From NCBI GenBank assembly GCA_033296885.1, contig MU864007.1, positions 35,272-99,271 of the forward strand: a stretch of DNA of 64,000 nucleotides. Direction: 5' to 3'. Origin of the DNA: Triangularia verruculosa (Eukaryota > Ascomycota > Sordariomycetes > Sordariales > Podosporaceae). Below the pieces are notes generated by a model, which ran no database searches, was not told the origin of the DNA, and saw only the letters and a list, made by a program, of their open reading frames with translations. This document shows, in pieces, positions 33,481 through 44,327 of the stretch; the stretch's first letter is position 1, and every line of letters starts with the position of its first letter. Both the position numbers and the translations under genes were made by a program.

Positions 33481-33870
33481 GCTTTACTTTGATTCACAGA
33501 TAGCTCAAGGGCACCATCATCAACAGGTGTCGAGTGTAGGCAACCCTGATCACCACCGTTCTGAGCATGCACGAGTTTTACGCTCAACCAAGACAATTAA
33601 TGGAAGAATGAAGCAGTCCTGAGGCATTCAGATGCAACCCTAACCCACCTGAATGTTATGCAGAAGCCTAGACCACTTAGTACGTCACCGCCAAGCCTTT
33701 TTGACCGCAAGGGTTCGCATCGCTTTGATCGCCCCTCTTCTGGAAGCTCCAGCTCCAAACGTCGTGCCAACAGAAACGGCACAGCTGCAAACCCCCATCG
33801 GCTCCTCTTCGCCGTTCTAAACCTTCAGATATACCTTTCACTCTCACATTGATTACAAACGCTCCTCAAA

Positions 33871-34986
33871 ATGCCAGTCTCAGACCCTGAATTAGCTACT
33901 CGAGCTCCCGAGAACGACGCCGCTGAAGACCAGCAAGACTCTCCAGCTCTCTCTGCCATTGCCGCCCCAACTCCTCCTCCCGACCAGCCACAGTTATGCG
34001 ACAACTGCGTCTCTGACAGGCCAACTCCAGCCGGCAGCGGAGCGCCAAAAGGAGAATTGACAACCCTCGGCGGGATAGATGTATGTCACCACTTCACGGC
34101 AATAGCTGCTCCTCGCTAACACTTGCGCTCTTGCTAGGTCTACATCACCAAACCCCCGTCCTACCCCTCTACTCCAGCGCGCCTCCTCCTTCTTTTAACA
34201 GGCGGTACTGGCCTCAAGTCAACCAACAACCAGCTCCAAGCCGACCTCTTTTCCGCCGAAGGCAACTATGTCGTAGTAATGCCGGATCTTTTCTCCGGCG
34301 ACCCAGCGCCGAACTCCAAAGTCCAAGAAGACGATCCCGATATCCAAGCCGGTAGCGAGGGTGGTGGATTCATAGGAATGTTCAAGCTCAAAGCAGTGGA
34401 AACCGCCAAGAGTTTCATGATCGATATGTGGCTCGCGCGACACACTGAAGACAAGATCTTACCTATCATCCATAAGGTTCTGGACGCGGCAAAGGAGGAG
34501 TTTGCAGATGCGGTTGGGAATGGTGGTGGTGTGTATGCGGCGGGGTACTGCATAGGGGGGAGGTATGTGCTGTTGCTGGGGCAACAGAAGGAGAAAAAGG
34601 GGGAGGATGTGGAGCAAGGGGAGGTGAAGGAGGGACCGTGGATCAAAGCGGGTGCTGTGGCGCATGCTACGCTGGTGTCGAAGCAAGACTTTGTGGGGTT
34701 GAAGGCGCCGGTTAGTTTGGTAAATGTGGAGAACGATCCTATGTTTCCTGATGAGGTGAGGACAGCCAGCGAGGAGGAGATGAAGAAGGGAGGGGTGGAG
34801 CATGAAGTGCAGGTTTATCCTGGAGTACCACATGGTGAGTTCTCCGAAGTGTTGCCTATGGGGTAATGGGAGAAGCTAACATCATGATCAGGTTTTGCTG
34901 TTGTGGGGCAGTATGAGGATGAGAATATTAAGGAGGCCCAGAAGACGGCATACGGGCAGATGTTGAAGTGGCTGCAGGATCATTAA
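33871..34986 (+). CDS. Dienelactone hydrolase family protein
   Basis: Three exons (33871-34080, 34138-34834, 34892-34986) give 333 residues; introns are 57 nt each. After an N-terminal extension of ~50 residues rich in Ala/Pro/Asp comes an alpha/beta hydrolase fold. The catalytic triad is visible: nucleophile Cys208 in G-Y-C-I-G-G, Asp270 in V-E-N-D-P-M-F, and His302 in P-G-V-P-H-G-F. The Cys nucleophile and P-H-G-F mark the DLH family rather than Ser esterases. Family enzymes open lactone rings of aromatic breakdown products; many fungal members have unknown substrates. The motif Q-L-C-D-N-C-V near residue 46 is common at the N-terminus of fungal members. The last splice rebuilds H-G-F-A-V-V-G, which supports the model. 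Confidence 0.9.
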
Positions 34987-36236
34987 AGGGTCACGGTTAT
35001 GATCAGACTGCGTGGTCAGGCGTTATAGGCGTTTATGATTTTCTGGCATGAAATTCCTATGTAAGGACAAGCTAATGACATCCATCAGGCAGGCATGTTC
35101 AGTATTGAGTTTCGCTTTCAGCTGTGATTACAGTAGTATCCTTTCCTAAATGGCAGTCTTGAAGCTCACAGTTGAGATAGCGTCCCTTGTTTGTGAAACA
35201 GTGAGATCATGGTTCGGTTTGGCGGGCTTATCCGCCTCCACAGCCCCGTAAAAGAACCTGGGGGACCGGGAAGGAAGAGTAAGGTGGTTCACCTTTCCCA
35301 CCCGCACTTCCTGGCCAACCATTTACTGCGTCTTAGTGGTTAAAGGGTTCAGCAATGCTGACAGAGCAACCAACTTGCGAAGCAAAAAACTCACTCGAGA
35401 ACTCCGATTCGCGGTTGACGCTTGATACATGTCGGAGAACCCTATCAAAGACAAGGTGTCAAGAACGGTGGCAAGAAAGGACCGTGTCGAAAGAAGCGTG
35501 TAGAGTAAGACGCGAGAGAAAAGACGGCGTCGAAGAAGCGTGTAAAGGAAGACGCGACGTGAGAGAAAGGATGGTGTCGAAGAAGCGCGCACTGTGGACT
35601 TAGAGGAACGGCGTCAGGATGTGCGCCTTGGAAGGTGGCTCTGTGCATCCGTTACCCAATGATTGGGATTTCATCTCACACTAACGTGGCTTTCAGGAGT
35701 CTCGACTTTCGCGAAACACAGTTTCTTCACCTCGGGAGCAGGGGAGATAATCTGCGCGGAAGTCCATTGGTTCGCAGCAACCAGTTGAGTGCATCGTGCA
35801 AGCAGGCGTCATGGTGGCTGAGCACAGTGTGAGAGAATGACCAATTGCAGAACTCGAACCTGCCCTCTCACGCCCTGTCGCGCTTTTTGCTCATTCGATG
35901 AGATGTGCCCTGGCACATAGAAGCGGCACAAGGCGTTCTCTGAAAATCTGGGGAAATCAGGTAGGCTTTTGTTTCGAGTATATAGGTAGGTAAGGTGTGA
36001 TCAGACTCCCGCCTTCATTGATGAAACCGTAAAGACCACACAACCTTGCCGTCAAGTTGCCAATTTCCTATCATCACATTCCTGATTCCCCAGGGCCTGC
36101 TTTCTCTTCGAAGACACTACCTGCGACCTTGATCACAGGGCGGGCATACTTCACACAATCGTTTCACTCACACAAAAACAAACACACTCCCGCCACACCA
36201 ACCCATTTGCCATCCTACAGTTACCGCAACCCAAGA
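34987..36236. other. Spacer with minisatellite before the coiled-coil gene
   Basis: About 1.25 kb without a supported gene. It contains the degenerate minisatellite at 35,481-35,592 and, near the right edge, a TATATA at 35,979-35,984 about 250 bp before the next ATG, which could be a core promoter. Confidence 0.45.
35481..35592. repeat. Degenerate minisatellite, units of 43-47 bp
   Basis: Two full units and a partial third begin at 35481, 35524 and 35571, each with a core like GTGTCGAAGAAGCG and most with GACGCGA and GAGAGAAA. A weaker copy (GTGTCAAGAACGG) precedes them at about 35456. The frames across it are repeat translations, not genes. Confidence 0.7.
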
Positions 36237-36857
36237 ATGAGCAAGCCTACAAAACTCGTTTTCGTCTGCAAAGATCAAAAGAAGGTGGCCAATCGCAACG
36301 GCCAAACAACAAAGGAGAACGTGGGCCTCCAAGGAAAAGGGGGACATCATGGAGCGACAACGGTCTCGAGAGATCAGGAGGACATCGATCAAGTACGGAG
36401 TAGCAATGAGCCCCCCGGCTTCGAGCACGGCGACAAATTGGTGGAGCAACCCGGACTTCTGACTGCTATCAAGGACTTCTTCAAGGGGATTGGAGACAAG
36501 CTCGATGACCAGAAGCAAATGATAGGCAAGGTTGACGGACGCCTCGACTGCCTGACTCAAAGCCAGAAAGATGTCCAGGAGAAGGTCGACAACATCACGG
36601 TCAATCTGAGCGCACTCCAAGACAACCATGCTGCCGTGGAAAAGAAGCACGGCGACCACCTCGGCAGACTTGATAAGAGATGCGATACGTCTGGTGAGAA
36701 GTTCGTCAGCATTGAGAGTCGTATCAATACACTCGAGGACAAGTCCAACACACTCGCCCTCTTGGCGGTTGCGGCCGTACTTCCCTGGGTTCCGGTGGCG
36801 TGGAACTGTCTGGTTGGCGCCTCGCCCGCTTCGTGGGCGAGCACTCATCGAACTTAG
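36237..36857 (+). CDS. Hypothetical coiled-coil protein with C-terminal hydrophobic segment
   Basis: An uninterrupted frame of 206 residues from the first ATG in a frame that is open further upstream without one. I recognise no domain. It starts M-S-K-P-T-K-L-V-F-V with a Lys-rich N-terminus, then a polar Gly/Asp/Glu-rich stretch. From about residue 75 to 178 it is a long heptad-like coiled coil (K-L-D-D-Q-K-Q-M-I-G-K-V-D-G-R-L, then S-I-E-S-R-I-N-T-L-E-D-K). A hydrophobic stretch (L-A-L-L-A-V-A-A-V-L-P-W-V-P-V) at about 179-195 could anchor it in a membrane, with ~12 residues left. The plan, coiled coil then C-terminal anchor, is like the small family at 38.1-43.0 kb, and K-L-D-D recurs there, but homology is not clear. 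No function is proposed. Confidence 0.55.
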   Translation: MSKPTKLVFVCKDQKKVANRNGQTTKENVGLQGKGGHHGATTVSRDQEDIDQVRSSNEPPGFEHGDKLVEQPGLLTAIKDFFKGIGDKLDDQKQMIGKVDGRLDCLTQSQKDVQEKVDNITVNLSALQDNHAAVEKKHGDHLGRLDKRCDTSGEKFVSIESRINTLEDKSNTLALLAVAAVLPWVPVAWNCLVGASPASWASTHRT

Positions 36858-38100
36858 CATCACCACGAAGGACATCGAGTTCAACATGTAGCCCTGTGCC
36901 CAAACGACATGACATTTTCGGAGGGTCTTCTTATTTTCCTTTTTACCTAGACGGCCAGGAACCTCGACGTGGATTCACAACTAAATTGAACCTTCACGAA
37001 TGTTTCGGATACCCCATGCTTCTTCTCGTTTTCAGTTTTTATCCAATGATAGATTTTGTGGGGGATTTCTTTTATTAAAGCCGAGAATCGGATCTTCATG
37101 GATGCCTGGTATTTCGGTATGCCGGGCGTGCTTTTTAATGACCTCTTTCTTTTATATCATATTCTTTGTTCTCCATCCTTGAGATGTCGATGTTTTCTTC
37201 CTTCGTGTTCACGACTCTCTTTGCGCCTATTTCCTGAATCGTATCCTAGAAGGATCTTCAAGCATTTTATATATTAGAGTGTTAGACTGTTGTTACCATC
37301 GCCGGTTATGGGTTTATAGAAGGTTTTTGTTTGTTTTTCTTTTCTTTTTTCAGAAAACTATTCTGTCCTATAGACTAGACCCCTTTTTTACCATCTTTTT
37401 TTGTTTAGACCACAATCATAGAGTTTTTGGAAAAGTCCTGTCCTGACGACCACCGCTCGCGAATTGCGGGGAAGTGTTAATTTTGAAGATCTGATGAGCA
37501 AGGCGTTCCTATAATGCATGTGCCTTCTAGTTATATAGAAAGCCTGTAATGTAAGAGCCTACGGTAAGCGATCGATCCGACCATCGCTGACACCCGCAAG
37601 CTCACCGAGGAGCCAGTAAGGTACCACGGTACCTACGTAGTCACTTCGAATTTGTTACACTACATGTACAGGAAACCCAAAGTAGGTAGTTTGCATTTAT
37701 CCAGTTTCCGATAGGTCAACACTCTCTGCATGCCCGCAGAAACGATTTTCTTTGGAGGAAGAGTTTCCTTGGGGCTCCGGGACCGACACACTTATTGGAA
37801 GTATGGAAGAGCATCACCTCCAAGCGACCAGATATTGATGGCTTATGGGGTATAAACTACCTATGTATAGTAGTTTTGCTCCCTGGCTATTCGATGTCAA
37901 GTAGATGACCGGCGCCCCAGCAACTTAGATCGACGCCACTGTCTGTTTCTATGGCCATCCCAAGTTCCATCTTTCTCGCTTGCACACGTTGCCCCTGCCG
38001 TATATTGGTTTCTTCACTATTTTCCCTATCCCTATCACTTGAGTTCTCGCTATTTTTACTGACCCCTCAACATCTACCTTACCACTAAGACGCATCAGTC
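36858..38100. other. AT-richer spacer
   Basis: About 1.2 kb with T-rich sequence just downstream of the coiled-coil gene and a GGTACC/CCTACG patch at about 37,619-37,640. No supported gene. The last 150 bases before 38,101 are pyrimidine-rich, like a fungal promoter. Confidence 0.4.
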
Positions 38101-38390
38101 ATGCTGCTCTTCGGGGGAAAGGCCAAAACCATGACTAGAAAGCAAGCAGATCAGGGACTCAACCACATGGATACCAAGCTCGATTATCTTGTCAGTCAGG
38201 TCACCACAAGCAACGACCACATCGCCAAATCCTCATCGGGAGTCAAGCTAGGTGCTAGAACTTGATGCCGGTGGCCCCGGCATCCAGACTTCTCAACTAG
38301 GTAAGAATCCCACAACTTACCTACGATACAACCGTAGAAGAATGCTTCGGAAATTGTGCATCTTCCACCTGGGCACGGAGCCTTCATAGA
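38101..38390 (+). pseudogene. Frameshifted copy of the small tail-anchored family
   Basis: An ATG frame of 54 codons stops at 38265. Its start M-L-L-F-G-G-K-A-K, then R-K-Q-A-D-Q-G-L and T-K-L-D-Y-L, aligns without gaps over the Lys-Ala-Lys region with the gene at 39253 (F-K-A-K, R-R-E-A-H-Q-K-L, T-K-V-N-D-I). In another frame just before the stop, G-T-G-C-T-A is followed by codons for L-E-L-D-A, matching the family motif R-H-E-L-D-A. A small indel near 38,245-38,255 therefore probably broke the gene. The downstream frame ends near 38,390 with no membrane anchor. Confidence 0.5.
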
Positions 38391-39252
38391 AAGACAAGAA
38401 AAGAGACAATAATTGTGGCTACATATGGCAAGTGCGACACCAATGCGGCGATGGCTGAGGTCGGTTACGTTCTCTTCGATTGCCGAAGTTAACCATTCGG
38501 TACCTTACCCTTCCAGGCGACCAGGATGCAGATTCGATGTCAACCTAAATTCCAGGTACTTTGAATCTTCACTAGAGGCATAATTGAGGATACGCAACAT
38601 TAAACTGTCGTCGTCATATACAAACTCAAGCAGGGCCACCTCGGACTTGACTTACTGCCTACAGAGCCCGCGATTGGGCATCTCGGACTCGAATCCTCCA
38701 TTACTAAACTTTTAAAAATTCCGAATCAATCATTGAGACCGAGACATGAATTTCATCAGTTTAATACAGAATAATGAAAAATAATGAACGTTGATAAGAG
38801 CAATTGAGGAAATTTGTTGTCGAAATTCTGCCATGAGCTCTCCCGTCGGTCTTATCGCGGACGGCTGGGCAAACAAGCCCACTTGCATATACCTATGTAC
38901 TGACCTCAACAGCCAACGTATCGCGCCTACTGCGATTTTCAAGTAGCCTCGACCGCTTGTGTGTCTCAATATTACGGTGATAGAAGTTGAGACGGATAAA
39001 ATACCGACCGACAACCATGACTGTATCGTACATATAAGGTATGAGTCCCATCTTCTCTCTTCTCGCTCGTTGAGTTTAGCCATTGCGCAAAGTTCCTCCT
39101 GCTAACAGACCTGGCTCAAGCTCGTCTTTATCTACCCACCTGTCTGAACCCCTCCAGTACAATCCTACTGTCTTATGCAACCGACTGCATAGTCCTTGCC
39201 TACCTTCAGCTGAGATACGCCAGCCAGAACCTCAGCTGCACATGTGCCAGTC
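38391..39252. other. Spacer within the small-family cluster
   Basis: About 860 bp without a supported gene. A minus-strand frame at 38,730-39,083 has no recognisable features. The 170 bases before 39,253 are C/T-rich and likely the leader or promoter of the next family member. Confidence 0.35.
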
Positions 39253-39681
39253 ATGTTCATATTCAAGGCCAAGAATGAAGCAAGACGAGAAGCGCATCAA
39301 AAACTGGACGACATATATACCAAAGTAAATGACATCGACTACAAGATGACTACAATCACCAACCATCTTCACAATCTTGGGTCAGTCAGACATGAACTTG
39401 ACGCCCATCCGCTTGCAATCCACAACGAATTGCCTACCGATTCACAACCCGCTCAGCTCATGTGGTCGGCCTCCGTTCCTCGTGTTGGAAACCATCGCAC
39501 TTCAGAGCACAACCCAAACCTGGTCGAGTGGCAACATAACGAGAGAAATTCAGGAGGGAAAGAGGCACAAGGGCCAGAAACTCTTGGACTTCAGCACCAG
39601 AATGCCAATTCTATGGTCGATGTCTTTCTTGTTATTATTGCGTGCCTGGGTCTTCTTGTTTTACTTTTCCTGGGATGGTAA
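39253..39681 (+). CDS. Small tail-anchored family protein, intact copy A
   Basis: An intronless frame of 142 residues. I do not recognise the family. It begins M-F-I-F-K-A-K, followed by a charged amphipathic region to about residue 42 (E-A-H-Q-K-L-D-D-I, then D-I-D-Y-K-M). The motif V-R-H-E-L-D-A lies at 45-51. A variable polar linker rich in Asn/Gln/Pro/His spans about 52-118. The protein ends in one hydrophobic helix (D-V-F-L-V-I-I-A-C-L-G-L-L-V-L-L-F-L-G-W) that finishes on the last residue, so it is probably tail-anchored with its bulk in the cytosol. The start is chosen because the copy at 42578 begins the same way (M-F-R-F-K-T-K); the upstream in-frame start would be GTG. Confidence 0.62.
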   Translation: MFIFKAKNEARREAHQKLDDIYTKVNDIDYKMTTITNHLHNLGSVRHELDAHPLAIHNELPTDSQPAQLMWSASVPRVGNHRTSEHNPNLVEWQHNERNSGGKEAQGPETLGLQHQNANSMVDVFLVIIACLGLLVLLFLGW

Positions 39682-42577
39682 ATTAATCTGGGATATTGGT
39701 TATTGTTCTTACTCCCCTTGGAAGAAGGCACTTCTATCGCAGCTCTTCTTCGAACAACGTAGAAACTAGGTACATGAATCAAGCAATCCATGCTGCAGAA
39801 GTTTTCTTCTTCTTTTCTGTCGTTTCTTGATAACACCAATTGTTCAAGGCCTAATAACTAAGGTACCTTACTAAAGTGGGACAACCGCGATTTCCACCAG
39901 CGCAAAGTCTGGTCGCAGGTACCTACCTACTGCATAACTTAGGTAGGTGAGTTGCGGCTCCGTTGTTACGTCTAGATCTAATAACGTATAGCATTACTCA
40001 TGATAGGCGGGATCCCATACTGCGACAACGGTCTCGCCCTTGAGAAGCCTCAAGAGCTGCTGTGTCTTAGAGCGATCAATGGCCCTTGATACCTACGTAA
40101 GGTGGGTAGGTATCTATCGTGTAAGACTACCTAAGATAGATAGCCAGCGAGGGACTTGGGCAGGGTTTTAGCAGACTACCTGGTATTTTGTGTGGTTGCT
40201 CGCAATTAACGCCGCTCCAGACCAGTGTAGTGAGGTTCCAAGGGAAGAAGATTGAGTATAGCACCGAGAGCTTCTATTATAAGGTAGGTAGCTTCATCAT
40301 GAAGCTGGGAGTAAGACCAACATAACCATACCTAGGTACCTTAGGTACATTATATATCTGCTCTCTTCCATGAACTTGATATCGTTTGAACTTTTTGCCA
40401 ATCTTCTATTCTTTTATTTGGTCCTCCATATGCAAAAGCCATATCTCCTACAACACCTAACGGGCTATAGAACAGACAAATCCTGCTGCGTCTTCTGATG
40501 GCCCTCTTTTTAAGGGATCGTCAAACCCGACAACCTGGAACCTCATCAGCAAATTTATCATGATCAGTGTCCAGATGGGTACCTAGTTAGGTAGTTTTGA
40601 GGCAGCGAGCTATCATGTACCTGAATCAGATGCTTATGTTGTCAGGCCCTCTGAATTTGATACGACTTTGCCTATTGTCCAACCTACCAGATATGTATCT
40701 ACCTAAATAAGCCGCTTATGGTCCTTATTGTACATAAAAGGAGTAGGTGTCAGTCGTGTGACAATAACAAGTCTCGTTGGCAACGCGAGGTCCCGATGGT
40801 AGGGAAAAGAAAGTAAATGCTAAGGTATAGATACCTACTCAAGACTCCACAATTTGCTACTGACAATGCCATCGTCGCCGCTCTCTGTAGGTGTGATTGG
40901 GCCTTTGAGTCTACTTGTTCAGCTAAATCTGAAGTAATGGCATAGCTCAGATCAAGATTCTACGTTTTCTTTCACTGTAGGTACCTATCTAGCAGTATAG
41001 GTCGAAAATAGTTCTATAGACATGAAGGCACATACTAACGTACTAGGTCGTTACTGATCTTCTTGTATTATCTAGCTTGGTGGGGATGGGAACAACTGCC
41101 TCCACCTTCTGAGACAGTCAATCGTTCCGAAAAGCCCAGCCAACCCTTATATGGAAAGCCGAAAAGTAGCACGCTAAACGAACAAACCAGGTCAGTACTG
41201 TGGAATACAAAGGGCTGGCTGTTCACGGTGGATTGCTCGTTGCTAAAGAGTCTAAGGTGTATAAGAAAGTGGAAGAGAGTAAAACCTCAATGATTGGCCT
41301 AACCTATGCATCTGTGGGCTACCTATGTTAGGGTGCGATCCTTTGGCTATAATCTTCCTCTGCAGCGGTTCATATGAAGCGGTTCAAATGTGTGGTCTTT
41401 TGCGTTTGAAGTAGCTCAGCAGCCAAATTGTAAGGAAAACAGTTCCCGAGGAAAAGCCCGTATCTTAAGCTCTAGCTCGCTGCATCCTTCAAAAACATAT
41501 ACCTTCCGCTAAACCACTTCCCGGCCAAAATGCTGTGCCAACTATATCCATACCTATATATCTACTTTCCGTCAGATACCTAAGGTGGTAGCTACACTCA
41601 GGCCTATACACAACGATACAAGCCACAACGATATTTCCCACTTAACGGTTGACTTGGCCCGATCGTTATAGACCTGACTGTAGCCGAGAGAAAGCACTTT
41701 TCAGGGCTTTGTTTTGGCCTCAACCGCCTTCGAGTAGCGCTTCTCAGGGCCTTGGCACTACATTGGAGAAAAGCTTCTTCAAGGCACACGGGCCAGGTGA
41801 TGAGCTCTTGCATATGAACCTCTCTTCATACCTTTTATGGCCTTTTTTTGGGCCAAAAGATCACACCCTTGAAGAAGCGCAGGTTTGGTTACGTGACACT
41901 ATATTGTGACATGAATTGCAGGCTGTACATGATTTCTCTCTCAAAAGTTGGGCTGGAGGTTGGCACCCATCGCAGATTCATGAGCACCCTTTCTCTAGTA
42001 CCCTTCCGCTGTTTCTCATTGGTTCTTTACCACTTCCTCCACTTATCTGAAGATCGCGGTTTCTCATTGGCCGTCTCTACCTGCATGGCCCCTCCCCTAT
42101 ACTCTGCTATACCTGCACTAGCGTTGGTGCTACATGACATTTTTAAGTGGGTCCCAAAAGTTGCCTTTGGCAATATTCGAATTCCTAGTGTAAGTTTGTT
42201 GGTGTCACGACCAGGGTTGTGAAGTGGCATTGCTCAACCTCTGCCCACTCAGATGACAAGCAAATCGGACAGATTGATCTAATGCTGCGGCATCTACACA
42301 GCTAAATCCACGGCAAGAACCACACGCTATAAGAGAGGTGCGCCCTCCTGTCAAAAAGAAAAGATGAAGCACTTCGTTTTCCCCCATGTCCAGGGTTCAA
42401 TAACTGGCAGCATCAAGGTCAGCACATCAGGGGGCTAGAACGTCTGTCCTGACCGCTTTGCAATATCCCTTCATTCACAGCCTCCAATCTCTTGTTCACT
42501 ATACCTATTATACGGAAACATATATCGCCTATCATCTTGCCTTATCAAGCACGCAAACCTATCACGAACCGTGCGAC
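39682..42577. other. Gene-poor stretch dense in TACCTA/TAGGTA motifs
   Basis: About 2.9 kb with no supported gene. TACCTA, TAGGTA and the palindrome-like TAGGTACCT recur at, for example, 39,918, 39,950, 40,087, 40,285, 40,327, 40,578, 40,690, 40,840, 40,980 and 41,578. Open frames are short and random-looking. The last ~120 bases before 42,578 are C/A-rich and probably the leader of the next gene. Confidence 0.5.
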
Positions 42578-42973
42578 ATGTTCAGATTCAAGACGAAGCA
42601 CAAGTCCAGCAAGGAGGCCCAAGAAACACTTGATGCCATGAGGAACAAGTTGGAAGATATGGATTACAAGCTCACAATGATCATGAACAACAATGCCAAC
42701 AACACCCATCTACCTCTCAGGTATGAGCTCGAAGCTTGCACCACCGCCATGCCTGTTCATTATGGCCAGCAGCACGTCGTTGGACCACAGCTGGCCGGGC
42801 CACCTGCTCCCACAAATGCCGACACGGTCGAAAATAACCCTACCGTCGATGAACAACATCGCCCAGCAGAAGCAACACTCGATCAACCAACCACAAGAGA
42901 AGCTAGCAACTTCCTGTTTGTTCTTGTCATGTGCGCCTGCTTGGCCTGTTTGCTATCAATGCTCTTCTGGTAG
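42578..42973 (+). CDS. Small tail-anchored family protein, intact copy B
   Basis: An intronless frame of 131 residues, paralogous to the gene at 39253. It starts M-F-R-F-K-T-K, continues K-E-A-Q-E-T-L-D-A-M and E-D-M-D-Y-K-L (the D-Y-K at residues 29-31 is at the same position as in copy A), and has the motif L-R-Y-E-L-E-A at 47-53. The linker is Pro/Ala/Thr-rich and not alignable with copy A. The C-terminal anchor is F-L-F-V-L-V-M-C-A-C-L-A-C-L-L-S-M-L-F-W, again ending on the last residue. Conservation at both ends with a free linker suggests purifying selection on the head and anchor, which argues that the frame is real. Function unknown. Confidence 0.62.
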   Translation: MFRFKTKHKSSKEAQETLDAMRNKLEDMDYKLTMIMNNNANNTHLPLRYELEACTTAMPVHYGQQHVVGPQLAGPPAPTNADTVENNPTVDEQHRPAEATLDQPTTREASNFLFVLVMCACLACLLSMLFW

Positions 42974-43241
42974 TCGACGGAAGCGGGCGATCTAGGGCAC
43001 AGTTATGACGATAAACGACTAAACGATTTTTTCCCCTTTTTCTTCGCTTTTCCTTTTTTTTTTTTCTTTTTGATATTGTGCCTACAAACATGTATCCACG
43101 GTATATACCTTGTGGGATCTCTTCTCAAAAATCCGCTACAAAGGCTAGGCCGGAAGAAAAGTCTAAGACAGATGGAGCTGGTGGTTACAGCCTCGGCTCC
43201 AACAAAAAGATGGTACTTTCCTTGATACAGTTACTTAGAGT

Positions 43242-44327
43242 TTATGAGATGGTACAAATGACCTTCCCCATCGTCTCATTCCTCTCCAGCACCTCATGCC
43301 CCTTCTGGATCTCCTCCCAAGACAAAACCCTATCCACAAACACCTTCAGCCCTCCCTTCTCAAACTTTGGCAAATACTCCTGCTCCAACCTATCCCTCAG
43401 CTTCCCCTGATACTCCTCATCCCTACTCCTCAACGTACTCCCCTCCACCCTCACCCTCTTATACAACAACTTCCCAATATTGACCTTATCCGGCGTCTGC
43501 ATCCCACCCATCAACCCCAACATCACAATCCTCCCATCCCTCGCAACCACATCAAGGTTCTTCTCAAAGTACGACCCCCCAACAAAGTCAACAATAAGAT
43601 CCACCCCCCTTCCACCCGTAGCCTCCAGCACACCCTTAACCCAGTCCTCAGACTTGTAGTTAAACGCCTTCGTCGCCCCCAACGTACCCTCAATAAACTT
43701 GATCTTATCCGCCGTCCCAGCCGTGGCATAAATCTCACTCGCCCCCGAGACTTTCGAGAGTTGTATCCCCGAAATCGACACCGAGCTCGCCCCCGCATGC
43801 CACAATATCGTCTTGCCCTTCGCACCCCCCAGCACAAAATCCAGCGCCTGAAGAGCCGTGATCCACGTCTCTGGGACACCAGCAGCCTGCTCAAACGATA
43901 GCCAACTCGGCTTGTGCAGCAACATCCGCGTAGAAACAGAGATGTACTCGGCATATGCCCCTCCGTAAGCGAGACCAAAGACTTCATCCCCCTTTTTGAA
44001 GTGCTCGTGCTCCTGGTTTGGGTGGTCGCCCCCGAAAGAGACGATGGCACCGCTGAACTCGACGCCTAGTGTGGAGGGTGCTTGTGGTGGAAGCGGGTAG
44101 TTGCCCTCTCTCTGGAGGAGGTCCATTCGGTTGAGGCCGAAAGCCTTGATCTTGACGAGGACGTGGCCGGCTGGGGGGTTGGGGATGGGAGTAGAGGGGT
44201 TGATGAACAAGGCGGAGGCGGGGCCCTTGCCGTTCTTGATGTCTGAGGGTTGGGGTTAGTTTGATGGTGAGAATGAGTGTGAGAGGGGGAGGTGGGTCTT
44301 GCCAACTGCTTTCATGTGGTCAGGCAT
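43242..44327 (-). CDS. Quinone oxidoreductase-like zinc-independent MDR protein
   Basis: Two exons (44327-44303 and 44242-43242) give 341 residues. The protein is a medium-chain reductase of the quinone oxidoreductase (TP53I3/PIG3-like) group. It has G-L-N-R-M-D-L near the N-terminus, L-G-V-E-F-S-G after it, Y-G-G-A-Y-A-E-Y, A-A-G-V-P-E-T-W, and the nucleotide-binding stretch I-L-W-H-A-G-A-S-S-V-S. I see none of the catalytic zinc ligands of alcohol dehydrogenases. It should reduce quinones or enones with NADPH; the substrate is unknown. The first exon encodes only M-P-D-H-M-K-A-V and joins D-I-K-N-G-K-G-P-A. The intron starts with GC (GTTG|GCAAGA), a GC-AG intron: no GT donor nearby gives the right frame. 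Confidence 0.88.

Noticed and set aside
35845..35870. B-box-like GGTTCGAGTTC on the minus strand with a paired T-arm
   Set aside because: No A box or acceptor stem at the expected distance upstream, so not called a tRNA.
38266..38390. Continuation of the 38101 gene as a spliced exon
   Set aside because: The possible acceptor before G-T-G-C-T-A has no convincing donor partner, and the downstream frame lacks the membrane anchor, so a frameshifted pseudogene is simpler.
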